In this document: in pieces, positions 56,193-64,000 of the stretch | How the letters are laid out: each line of letters starts with the position of its first letter | Position numbering within the stretch: the first letter of the stretch is position 1 | Made by a program: the position numbers and the translations under genes | Notes under the pieces: model-generated | What the model saw: the letters and a program-made list of their open reading frames with translations, nothing else | Database searches by the model: none | Told to the model about the DNA's origin: nothing | Origin: Lathyrus oleraceus | Lineage: Eukaryota > Streptophyta > Magnoliopsida > Fabales > Fabaceae | Direction: 5' to 3' | Length of the DNA stretch: 64,000 nucleotides | Assembly: GCF_024323335.1 (NCBI RefSeq) | Contig: NC_066584.1 | Location: forward strand, 433,685,408-433,749,407

Positions 56193-57992
56193 ATGGCCCA
56201 CTCAAATGAGAAAGATTCTTACAATGCCAAGCCTCCTGTTTTTGATGGAGAAAAGTTTGATTACTGGAAAGATAGAATCGAAAGTTTCTTTCTTGGTTAT
56301 GATGCTGACCTCTGGGACATTGTCACAGATGGATACAAACCTCCAACCTTAAATGGAGCTGAAGTTCCCAGAAGCAAAATGTCAGAAGATCAGAAACGTG
56401 AGTTCAAAAATCATCACAAGGCCAGAACAATACTTCTAAATGCCATATCATACAACGAATATGAGAAGATCACCAACAGAGAGACAGCCAAAGATATACT
56501 TGACTCTCTAAGGATGACCCATGAAGGAAACTCCCAAGTCAAGGAGACGAAGGCTCTGGCGTTGATCCAGAAATATGAAGCCTTCAAGATGGAAGATGAC
56601 GAAGCTATAGAAGCTATGTTTTCCAGATTCCAAACTCTTATTGCAGGTCTTAAAGTGCTAGACAAGGGATACACAACTGCAGATCATGTTAAGAAGATTG
56701 TCAGAAGTCTGCCAAAGAAATGGAGACCTATGGTTACTGCTCTGAAGTTATCAAAGGATCTGAACAGTATCAGCCTTGAAGAACTTGTTAGTTCTCTCAG
56801 AAGCCATGAGATAGAACTAGAGGAGGATGAGCCTCAGAAAAGGAACAAGTCAGTGGCGCTGAAGTCCAGACCTGAAAGACGGAAGTCAGACAGAACCAAA
56901 GCTCTCCAGGCAGAAACTGCAGATACTGACGACTCTGAACCTGAAGACTCTGATGATGAAGAAGAACTGTCCTTACTAACCAGAAGAGTTAAGCAACTCT
57001 GGAAAAGAAGGAACAACAACAACTTCAGAAGATCAAGACCCAGAGGGGATAGATCAGAGTCAACTTCAAAAGGTAAACCTAATAAAGATATTACCTGTTT
57101 TGAATGTAAAGAAACAGGTCATTATAGAAATGAATGCCCCAAGCTGAAGAAAGATAACTCTAAGAAGGAAAGCTTCAAGAAAAATGCCTTCAGAACAAAG
57201 AAAGGATTAATGGCCACCTGGGACGATAGTGATTCAGGATCATCAGAATCTGACTCTGATGAACAAGCCAACGTAGCATTTATGGCTACCACATCCAGCA
57301 GCTCAGATGAAGAATCTGAAGAGGTATTTTCTGAACTTTCTAGATCTGACTTAGAATCATGTTTATCAGAAACTCTTACCTCTCTTCAGAAATTAAAACA
57401 AAAAGTTAAAAGCATTAAAGGTCTTCTTAAAGCAAAATCTGAAGAATGTAGTGAACTTGAGACAACAATTCTAGCACATGAAGATACAATCAAATCTTTA
57501 ACGTTAGAAAGAGATGGAGCTAAAACAAAAAGCTTAAAATTAGAAGAAGTGTTGTCTCAAGCACCACAAACTTCAAATGAAATTATTTATAAGTATGAAG
57601 AAGCCTTTCAACAATTTCTGAAGAATGGGATAAATAGGAGTATTATGGCATCCATGATTTATGGAGTAGGTCAGAATAATAAAAGGGGAATTGGGTATGA
57701 TTCTGATTCTGACAAAACTTCTACCAGTAACCAAATTAAATCACCTTTTTCATACCACTATACACACACACAAGAACACAAATTTAAAAATGCTAGAAGA
57801 CCCAAAGTTGTAAGAAACTCTGGGAAAACTAATCTGAAAGGACCCAAGAGATTCTGGGTACCGAAAGATAAGATTATCTATGTTGCAGATATCCTATGCA
57901 GCAAAGTTCAGACACCAGTCATGGTACCTGGACTCTGGATGCTCGCGACATATGACGGGAAGAAAGTCTATGTTCCAAAGCCTGGAACTTAA
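56193..57992 (+). CDS. gag: SIRE-type Gag
   Basis: ATG at 56193 (MAHSNEKDSYNAKPPVFDGE) is preferred over the upstream GTG of the same frame. A copia Gag (UBN2-like) domain covers about residues 15-215 with FDYWKDRIESFF, ETAKDILDSLRMTHEG and VRSLPKKWRPMV. An acidic Ser/Asp stretch follows near 250, then one CCHC knuckle CFECKETGHYRNEC near 302. A second acidic stretch and a long coiled-coil-like segment (SLQKLKQKVKSIKGLLKAKS) follow. About 600 residues, no stop before TAA 57990-57992. Its last approximately 60 codons overlap the pol frame, which lies one base further on. Gag packages RNA and forms the particle. Long Gag proteins with coiled coils are usual in Sireviruses. Confidence 0.93.
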   Translation: MAHSNEKDSYNAKPPVFDGEKFDYWKDRIESFFLGYDADLWDIVTDGYKPPTLNGAEVPRSKMSEDQKREFKNHHKARTILLNAISYNEYEKITNRETAKDILDSLRMTHEGNSQVKETKALALIQKYEAFKMEDDEAIEAMFSRFQTLIAGLKVLDKGYTTADHVKKIVRSLPKKWRPMVTALKLSKDLNSISLEELVSSLRSHEIELEEDEPQKRNKSVALKSRPERRKSDRTKALQAETADTDDSEPEDSDDEEELSLLTRRVKQLWKRRNNNNFRRSRPRGDRSESTSKGKPNKDITCFECKETGHYRNECPKLKKDNSKKESFKKNAFRTKKGLMATWDDSDSGSSESDSDEQANVAFMATTSSSSDEESEEVFSELSRSDLESCLSETLTSLQKLKQKVKSIKGLLKAKSEECSELETTILAHEDTIKSLTLERDGAKTKSLKLEEVLSQAPQTSNEIIYKYEEAFQQFLKNGINRSIMASMIYGVGQNNKRGIGYDSDSDKTSTSNQIKSPFSYHYTHTQEHKFKNARRPKVVRNSGKTNLKGPKRFWVPKDKIIYVADILCSKVQTPVMVPGLWMLATYDGKKVYVPKPGT

Positions 57993-60960
57993 AGACGCTG
58001 GCTTTGTAGGCTTCGGAGGAGATCAGAAAGGAAGGATCAGAGGCTCCGGAACTATTGGTAATGGTACTCTTCCCTCTATATCTGATGTTCTTTATGTAGA
58101 AGGATTAATGCATAACTTGTTATCCATAAGTCAATTAAGTGATAACGGTTATGATGTAATCTTTAATCAAAAAACGTGTAAAGCCATTAATCAGAACGAT
58201 GGCTCTGTCCTTTTCACAGGCAAGAGGAAAAACAACATTTATAAAATAAATCTTTCTGATTTAAAAGATCAAAATGTTAAATGTTTAATGTCAGTTCACG
58301 AAGAGCAATGGGTATGGCATAGACGCTTAGGCCACATTAGCATGAGGAAACTTTCTCAGCTAACTAAACTTGAGTTAGTCAGAGGCTTACCTAAACTGAA
58401 GTTTTCTTCAGATGCTCTGTGTGAAGCTTGTCAGAAAGGAAAGTTTTCAAAAACATCTTTTAAAAAGAAAAATGTTGTTTCTACCTCCAAGCCTCTGGAG
58501 CTTCTTCACATTGACTTATTTGGTCCTGTGAAAACAGCATCAGTCAATGGAAAGAAGTATGGACTAGTAATCGTTGATGATTACAGCCGCTGGACATGGG
58601 TAAAATTCCTAAAGCACAAGAGTGAGTCTCACTCTGTATTCACCAGTTTCTGTTCTAAAGTGCAAAAAGAATTTGACTCTAAAATTATTAGAGTCAGAAG
58701 TGATCATGGTGGAGAATTTGAAAATAAAGATTTTGAAGAATTATTTGATTCTAATGGAATATCCCATGATTTCTCCTGCCCTAGAACTCCACAACAAAAT
58801 GGAGTTGTAGAGAGGAAGAATAGGACACTCCAAGAAATGGCCAGAACCATGATCAATGAAACAAATGTAGCAAAGCACTTTTGGGCAGAAGCTGTAAATA
58901 CAGCGTGTTACATTCAGAATAGAATCTCTATTAGACCTATTCTGGATAAGACTCCCTATGAACTGTGTAAGGGAAGAAAACCCAACATTTCATATTTTCA
59001 TCCTTTTGGATGCATTTGCTTTATATTAAATACTAAAGAACATCTGAACAAGTTTGATTCCAAAGCACAGAAAGGTATTATGTTAGGATACTCAGAGCGC
59101 TCTAAAGGCTACAGAGTATACAACACAGAAACCAAAATTGTGGAGGAATCAATTCATGTTAGATTTGATGATAAGCTTGACCCTGAAAAGTCAAAGCTAG
59201 TTGAAAAGTTTGCAGATTTAGAGATCACTCTGGTAGAATCTGAGAAAACTCCAGAAGCAACTGTCACTCCAGACTCTGAAGAAATTAAATCTCCAGAAAT
59301 TCCAAGGAAAGTCAAGAGTCGTAGCAACGTATCTGAAGATTTGATTCTGGGAAACAAAGATGAACCTGTTAGAACCAGATCTACCTTCAGAACTTCTGAA
59401 GATATTCCTCTGGGACTAGTGTCTCTGATTGAGCCTACGTCCTGTGATGAAGCTCTTCAAGATAATGATTGGGTGGCAGCTATGCAAGAAGAGTTAGATC
59501 AATTCTCCAAGAATGATGTCTGGGATCTTGTTCCTAAACCCAGAGGCACTCATGTCATTGGAACCAGATGGGTTTTCAGAAACAAACTGAACGAGAAAGG
59601 AGAAGTTGTCAGAAACAAAGCACGACTGGTAGCTCAAGGTTATAGTCAACAAGAAGGTATTGATTATAATGAAACTTTTGCTCCAGTCGCAAGGTTAGAG
59701 TCTATTCGTCTTCTTGTATCATTCGCTATTAATCACTCTATAAAATTATACCAAATGGATGTCAAGAGTGCATTTCTAAATGGTTATATTTCAGAAGAAG
59801 TGTATGTAAATCAACCTCCTGGTTTTGAAAACTCAAATTTTCCAGAACATGTTTTCAAACTTAAGAAATCCTTATATGGACTTAAACAAGCTCCCAGAGC
59901 TTGGTATGAACGCTTAAGTAATTTTCTTCTGGAACAAAATTTTATCAGAGGGAAAGTTGATTCTACACTCTTCTGTAAAAATCATAAAAATGATCTCATG
60001 ATATGCCAAATTTATGTTGATGACATTATTTTTGGTTCTGCTAATATCTCTGTTTGCCAAGAATTTTCTAAGTTAATGCAGGCAGAATTTGAAATGAGTC
60101 TAATGCAAGAACTAAAGTTCTTTCTGGGAATTCAAATCAATCAAACTCCAGAAGTCACGTACATTCATCAAAGCAAGTACATTAAAGACGTTCTGAAGAA
60201 GTTTGACATGTCTGAATGCAATTCTGCAAAGACTCCTATGCACCCAACTTGCATTCTGGAGAAGGAAGAGGTAAGCAACAAGGTTTGTCAGAAGCTCTAT
60301 AGAGGTATGATAGGCTCTCTTCTCTATCTGACTGCTACTCGTCCTGATATTCTCTTTAGCGTCTGTCTTTGTGCCAGATTCCAATCAGATCCTAGAGAAT
60401 CTCATTTAACAGCTGTTAAGAGAATTCTTAAGTATCTGAAAGGAACTCCTAACCTGGGCCTGATGTATGAGAAAACATCAGAGTATAGGCTTTCTGGTTA
60501 TTGTGATGCAGATTATGCAGGAGATAGAATAGAACGAAAAAGTACATCTGGAAATTGCCAGCTTCTGGGAAACAACTTAATCTCCTGGGCTAGCAAAAGA
60601 CAGTCAACAATTGCTCTATCAACTGCAGAAGCAGAATACATCTCAGCATCACTGTGCACAACTCAGATGCTCTGGATGAAGCATCAGCTAGAAGATCTCC
60701 AGATATTTGAGAGTAACATTCCTATCCTTTGTGATAATACTGCTGCTATTTGTTTAAGTAAGAATCCCATTCTACATTCCAGAGCCAAACACATAGAAAT
60801 TAAACATCATTTTATTAGAGACTATGTTCAGAAAGGAATAGTAACGCTGAAGTTCATTGATACAGAACATCAATGGGCAGATATCTTTACTAAGCCTCTA
60901 GCTGAAGATAGATTTCGTTTCATCTTAGAAAATCTGAACATTAAAAATTGCCCTGAGTAA
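57880..60960 (+). CDS. pol: SIRE-type Pol: protease, integrase, RT, RNase H
   Basis: Open in frame 1 from 57814; first ATG 57880; stop TAA 60958-60960. Residues from the ATG: protease DSGCSRHMTG with Asp 18; integrase zinc region WHRRLGH near 147 and CEACQKGKF; core Asp 211 (IDLFGPV), Asp 275 (RSDHGGEFE), Glu 311 (NGVVERKNR), the expected D-35-E spacing. RT has [36 protein letters not shown] and YVDDIIFGS near 712. RNase H has CDADYAGD and STAEAEYIS, and ends with KHIEIKHHFIRDYV and FTKPLAEDRF. All key residues are present and there is no internal stop. Translation needs a +1 shift from gag, or a mutation has separated the frames. The ATG start is probably not used. Confidence 0.94.
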   Translation: MLQISYAAKFRHQSWYLDSGCSRHMTGRKSMFQSLELKDAGFVGFGGDQKGRIRGSGTIGNGTLPSISDVLYVEGLMHNLLSISQLSDNGYDVIFNQKTCKAINQNDGSVLFTGKRKNNIYKINLSDLKDQNVKCLMSVHEEQWVWHRRLGHISMRKLSQLTKLELVRGLPKLKFSSDALCEACQKGKFSKTSFKKKNVVSTSKPLELLHIDLFGPVKTASVNGKKYGLVIVDDYSRWTWVKFLKHKSESHSVFTSFCSKVQKEFDSKIIRVRSDHGGEFENKDFEELFDSNGISHDFSCPRTPQQNGVVERKNRTLQEMARTMINETNVAKHFWAEAVNTACYIQNRISIRPILDKTPYELCKGRKPNISYFHPFGCICFILNTKEHLNKFDSKAQKGIMLGYSERSKGYRVYNTETKIVEESIHVRFDDKLDPEKSKLVEKFADLEITLVESEKTPEATVTPDSEEIKSPEIPRKVKSRSNVSEDLILGNKDEPVRTRSTFRTSEDIPLGLVSLIEPTSCDEALQDNDWVAAMQEELDQFSKNDVWDLVPKPRGTHVIGTRWVFRNKLNEKGEVVRNKARLVAQGYSQQEGIDYNETFAPVARLESIRLLVSFAINHSIKLYQMDVKSAFLNGYISEEVYVNQPPGFENSNFPEHVFKLKKSLYGLKQAPRAWYERLSNFLLEQNFIRGKVDSTLFCKNHKNDLMICQIYVDDIIFGSANISVCQEFSKLMQAEFEMSLMQELKFFLGIQINQTPEVTYIHQSKYIKDVLKKFDMSECNSAKTPMHPTCILEKEEVSNKVCQKLYRGMIGSLLYLTATRPDILFSVCLCARFQSDPRESHLTAVKRILKYLKGTPNLGLMYEKTSEYRLSGYCDADYAGDRIERKSTSGNCQLLGNNLISWASKRQSTIALSTAEAEYISASLCTTQMLWMKHQLEDLQIFESNIPILCDNTAAICLSKNPILHSRAKHIEIKHHFIRDYVQKGIVTLKFIDTEHQWADIFTKPLAEDRFRFILENLNIKNCPE

Positions 60961-60995
60961 AATTTGGCTCTGAACATGTAAAATGAGAATCTGAT

Positions 60996-61011
60996 AAAAA
61001 AAAAAAAAAAA
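60996..61011 (+). repeat. A16 homopolymer
   Basis: Sixteen consecutive A, 35 nt after the pol stop. Not followed by an element end, so not a retroposon tail. Possibly slippage. Confidence 0.8.
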
Positions 61012-61338
61012 CAAATACACTTCTGCCTCTGACTCTGATACTTCTACCAAGTTAAGAAGATATCTGAGTTAGAAATCTTCAGAACCAATCTCTTGGTATT
61101 CCTGAAGATCAGAAACATCAACACGTGGGGAACATGCGTCTAACCCTAGAACTTCTAGACAGCTGTCAAAAGAAATCAAAGGTCAGAACGCTTGAAATCT
61201 CCTCGAGCAGTGTGCTTACTGTTGGGATTAGACTTTCATTTATTAGCTATAATCATTTTTCCTCCCCTAGCGTGCAAATCTTGTGTTCTGTTCCAACGCA
61301 ATTAATTGTGTCGTTTTGCATGTGTTTTTACCCTTAGG

Positions 61339-61404
61339 TATATAAACACTTTTCTCACATTTCACACACTTATCACTCTCACTCACTCTTAAACCCTAAA
61401 CCCT
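61339..61404 (+). promoter_or_regulatory. candidate internal promoter: TATATAAA plus telo-box
   Basis: TATATAAA at 61339-61346 lies about 115 bp before the ATG of the third ORF. AAACCCTAAACCCT at 61391-61404 contains the telo-box (AAACCCTAA) common in leaders and promoters of plant translation genes. The intervening and following sequence is CT-rich with TCTCTCA runs, like a plant 5' leader. This suggests a separate transcript for the third ORF. Confidence 0.55.
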
Positions 61405-61461
61405 CTCTCAAAGTTTTCTCTGCAACTCTCTCAGTTCTTCATCTTTTTCATCATCTTCATC

Positions 61462-64000
61462 ATGAATCCTCAAGAACAAGCAGTTTTTAACTTCTCCCAA
61501 CAAATGGAAGCTGCTTCTAACCCCCAAACCTCAAACACTCAAACACCCATGGTTGTAGATGTTACCACAACCCCAGTTTACAAAGAACCTCACATTTTGG
61601 AACGTGAACAACACATTCATCTTTCAACTCCCTTTGAAGGTTTGGATGTACTGTGTGAATCGCTGGTGGATTTTGAAAATTTGAAAAGAAATGGCGTTGA
61701 TTTAACTGAAGATCTTCGCAAGCAAGGATGGGAAACCTACTTCAACAGATTGTATGGTCCAATCTATCCTCTTCTGGTGAAGGAATTCTGGAGATGTGCA
61801 GATGCTGATGATGAGTTCATCGTTTCTTTTGTTCTGGGTGTGAAGATCATTATCACAGAAGCGTCTATTGCTTCTTTGCTGAATATGGAAAAGGCTGGAG
61901 GTAAAAGGATTTACAACATTCCTCCAAGGTCCAAGCGCATCACAGAAGTCATTAACCCTACTATCTTCAAAGCAAATGTTGAAGGAAACCCATCTAAGAA
62001 CAAGGAGCTTCATCAGAACCTCCGAGTTTGGTTGAAGATTATTCTGGGAACAATCCATCATCGTCCAGCCTCCAACTCTTCAGATTATATAAATGCTGAT
62101 CAGAAGTGCATCCTCTACTGTATTCAGAAGGGTATTCCAATCAACCTCCCTGTTCTTCTCTTCAGATATCTGAGGGATTCAGTCAGAGAAACAAGGAACA
62201 ATATGAAGCCCAGATCCTACATTCCTCTGGGAAGATTGCTCTCTGACATCTTCATTGAGCATGGGCTGGTAGATGCTCTGGAGAAGACCAGATGCATGGA
62301 TGATCTGGCAATTGACGTTGGAAAGCCTCTGAATGCCAGAAATCTGAGGAGTATGGGAATCATCAAGGACATCAGAGTCAAGCCCACTATGAATGTGACC
62401 TGGGAAGCTCTGAAGGATCAGAGGAAGATGCCTCATGGCCTTGAAAGGTTCTTCAAGAATGAACCCAGAGATGCCATTGCCATCTACCTTCAGGATCGTC
62501 TGGATGAAGGCATTGACATTTCTGATTTTCGCCTAGAAGACTGTCTGGACTCTGTAGAAGATCTGGTCAGATACAAAAGAGGCCTTTCTGAGAAGAAGAT
62601 AGCTGAGGAAGCAAGGAAGGCAAAGAAAGCCAGAATTGGAGAAACCTCTGGCACCAAAGCTTCAGCACCTCTAAATGTCTCCTCTGGTAAGTCCATTCCT
62701 CCTGTCTTTTCTGAATCTGTAATGGCTTCCTCTAACCCTCTCTCCTCTCAACCAATATATACCACTGCTGAAATACCACCTTCTACCATTAGAACCTCTC
62801 AACCTCCACCTGTTCTAAAAATTGCCCGTACTTTTACAACAACCTCTGACCCTAATCAACTATATCACCACAGCTCCTCCTCATCCTCTGAATATGAATC
62901 ACCACCTTACCTTTCACCTTCCTCTGACCAAGAGTTCTCTGATCATGAGTCCTCTGATCAAGAACACTCTGACCCAAACTCCCCAACAATAGCTGAAATC
63001 TATGCTAAAAATTTCGCCCCACAAACTCAAACACAAACTGAAGTAACCTCTCCCCTCCGAACTTCTATTCCACAACAAACAACCACCACACCCTCTGAAA
63101 CTCAACCATCTGTAATTCGCCCATCTGAACCTTATATCACTCCACCATTAATTCCCGCTGTACCTAGCCCAGACTCTGACCCATTAGATGTAAACCCACT
63201 CTATGCTTCATCCCCCAGTCTTCAGCCAGATCCAGATTCTGAACTTCAACCAGAAGCAGAATCTGAACCCCAGCCAGAACCAGAAACTGAACCTCAACCT
63301 CTAAATCTCAGCCCTCAAAACTCTCCACCTCTTTCACCTGAACCTGAACCTAAAATTACCATACCTACCCTTGAGGAGGCCATTATACAGGTTGCAGAAT
63401 CCTCAGTCCAGAAGATCAAGTCTCTGGCTAAAAATTCTGAAGTCAGTGATGATCCTAAATCTGTTAGGACACACTGGAACAGAGTTATTAGTTGGATGAC
63501 CTCTGAGTCTTATAGGCTGAAGAGTATCTCTGAACAAGTCAGAAATGGCTACATCAGAGACTCTGAGGAAAGACTCCAGGAAAGACTGGCTAGAGAAGCT
63601 GAGGCCAGAAGGCTAGAGGAAGAGAGACTGGCTAGAGAAGCTGAGGCCAAGAGATTGGAAGAAGAAAGGTTGGCTAAGGAAGCTGAAGAAGAAGCTAAGA
63701 GGTTGGAAGAAGAACGCCTGGCAAAGGAAGCAGAACTTCTGAGAATTCAGGAAGCAGAAGCCAAGGCTAAGGCAGATGCAGAAGCCCAAGCTGCTGCTGA
63801 AGCTGAAACTCAGCAGGCTCTGATTCAGGGGGAGTCTTCCTCTGCGATCCCTCTGATTCTTAACACTCTGAAGGAGATCAAGCAAGATCAGCAAGAGATC
63901 AAGCAAGATCAGAGTGAGCTCCGGGCAAGGATGGACAAACAAGACGCTCTGAATGAAAACCTCCAGAATATGTTTGCCATGTTACTACAGAGACTTCCTC
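61462..64000 (+). CDS. SIRE E third ORF (env-position), N-terminal 846 codons, open at window end
   Basis: ATG 61462 follows a Phe/His-rich-looking but noncoding CATCTTCATC leader. I read the frame codon by codon and it has no stop to 64000. Residues about 50-360 form a globular, helical region with FEGLDVLCESLVDFENLKRN, LYGPIYPLLVKEFWRCADAD, FVLGVKIIITEASIASLLNM and GIPINLPVLLFRYLRDSVRE, resembling putative plant transposon protein domains. A basic stretch near 375-395 (KKIAEEARKAKKARIG) could be a nuclear signal. Residues about 400-640 are Ser/Pro/Glu rich. Residues about 700-790 form a repeated coiled coil (RLAREAEARRLEEE), and a second short one with IKQDQQEIKQDQSEL starts near 806. No signal peptide or membrane span is visible in this part. 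It sits where SIRE elements carry the so-called env gene; function unknown. Confidence 0.88.
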   Translation, partial: MNPQEQAVFNFSQQMEAASNPQTSNTQTPMVVDVTTTPVYKEPHILEREQHIHLSTPFEGLDVLCESLVDFENLKRNGVDLTEDLRKQGWETYFNRLYGPIYPLLVKEFWRCADADDEFIVSFVLGVKIIITEASIASLLNMEKAGGKRIYNIPPRSKRITEVINPTIFKANVEGNPSKNKELHQNLRVWLKIILGTIHHRPASNSSDYINADQKCILYCIQKGIPINLPVLLFRYLRDSVRETRNNMKPRSYIPLGRLLSDIFIEHGLVDALEKTRCMDDLAIDVGKPLNARNLRSMGIIKDIRVKPTMNVTWEALKDQRKMPHGLERFFKNEPRDAIAIYLQDRLDEGIDISDFRLEDCLDSVEDLVRYKRGLSEKKIAEEARKAKKARIGETSGTKASAPLNVSSGKSIPPVFSESVMASSNPLSSQPIYTTAEIPPSTIRTSQPPPVLKIARTFTTTSDPNQLYHHSSSSSSEYESPPYLSPSSDQEFSDHESSDQEHSDPNSPTIAEIYAKNFAPQTQTQTEVTSPLRTSIPQQTTTTPSETQPSVIRPSEPYITPPLIPAVPSPDSDPLDVNPLYASSPSLQPDPDSELQPEAESEPQPEPETEPQPLNLSPQNSPPLSPEPEPKITIPTLEEAIIQVAESSVQKIKSLAKNSEVSDDPKSVRTHWNRVISWMTSESYRLKSISEQVRNGYIRDSEERLQERLAREAEARRLEEERLAREAEAKRLEEERLAKEAEEEAKRLEEERLAKEAELLRIQEAEAKAKADAEAQAAAEAETQQALIQGESSSAIPLILNTLKEIKQDQQEIKQDQSELRARMDKQDALNENLQNMFAMLLQRLP

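Larger units (their letters stand above)
60961..61461 (+). other. SIRE E intergenic region, pol to third ORF
   Basis: About 500 bp with no gene. Holds an A16 tract (60996-61011), then TCTGAAGATCAGAA-like short repeats, a TATA element (61339), a telo-box (61391) and a C/T-rich leader up to ATG 61462. Confidence 0.7.
55091..64000 (+). mobile_element. SIRE E: Ty1/copia SIRE/Maximus-type element with third ORF, 3' end beyond window
   Basis: LTR of 1019 bp (TGTAAGAACA to CCTTCA), initiator-Met primer site, gag, pol in another frame, a promoter-like segment, and a long third ORF still open at the window end. The left junction lies inside the Ogre A polyprotein, with candidate target copy GCAAG at 55086-55090. 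No premature stops were found in any ORF, so this is a well-preserved copy apart from the gag/pol frame change. A gag of this type plus an ORF after pol fits the SIRE lineage. Confidence 0.9.

Noticed and set aside
58622..58810. Small + strand ORF inside SIRE E pol and similar shadows across all pol genes
   Set aside because: Alternate-frame shadows of the integrase and RT coding sequence without domains.
60996..61011. A16 run as the tail of a LINE or processed gene
   Set aside because: No element end, no target duplication and no coding remnant on either side; it lies inside the SIRE E interior.

Overview
This window is repetitive plant nuclear DNA, most likely from a legume of the tribe Fabeae (pea, faba bean, vetch, lentil or Lathyrus). 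That call rests on two giant Ogre-type (Tat lineage) Ty3/gypsy elements, a Cyclops/Calypso-like Athila element and two SIRE/Maximus-type Ty1/copia elements in one stretch. I see no host gene, tRNA, rRNA or CRISPR. Essentially every base belongs to one of six LTR retrotransposons nested in each other to a depth of four.

Nesting, oldest to youngest. (0) Athila-like element, + strand, 1-8957: partial 5' LTR, decayed gag-pol and a decayed third ORF; its 3' end is displaced beyond the window. (1) Ogre A, - strand, starts at 8958 and continues past 55090. Its 3' LTR is split into 8958-12658 and 29035-30036, followed by a minisatellite-rich 3' noncoding zone (30037-33162) and an integrase gene split into 33163-33761 and 54322-55090. 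(2a) SIRE B, + strand, 12659-29029, sits in the Ogre A LTR (target duplication ATTTG). (3) Tekay C, a chromovirus, - strand, 14855-23415, sits inside the gag zinc knuckle of SIRE B (target duplication GGTAT). (2b) Ogre D, + strand, 33762-54316, sits inside the Ogre A integrase (target duplication ATGTG). (2c) SIRE E, + strand, 55091 to beyond 64000, cuts the Ogre A polyprotein again.

Condition. Tekay C has one uninterrupted 1456-residue Gag-Pol with a chromodomain and two 2012-bp LTRs that differ at only about three bases by eye, so it is very young and plausibly autonomous. SIRE E has long open gag, pol and third ORFs, with gag and pol in different frames. SIRE B, Ogre D and Athila carry stops and frameshifts; Ogre D and Athila have also lost catalytic residues.

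How the parts work. Each element has, or had, an LTR promoter, a tRNA primer-binding site, Gag (capsid and nucleocapsid), protease, reverse transcriptase/RNase H and integrase. Athila, Ogre D and SIRE E add an accessory ORF (after pol, before gag and after pol respectively), each with an N-terminal helical plant-transposon-like region; in Ogre D and SIRE E a coiled-coil tail is visible. Expression devices visible in sequence are a 250-bp GT-AG intron between protease and RT in Ogre D, a 3' splice site just before the Athila third ORF, and a TATA plus telo-box leader before the SIRE E third ORF.
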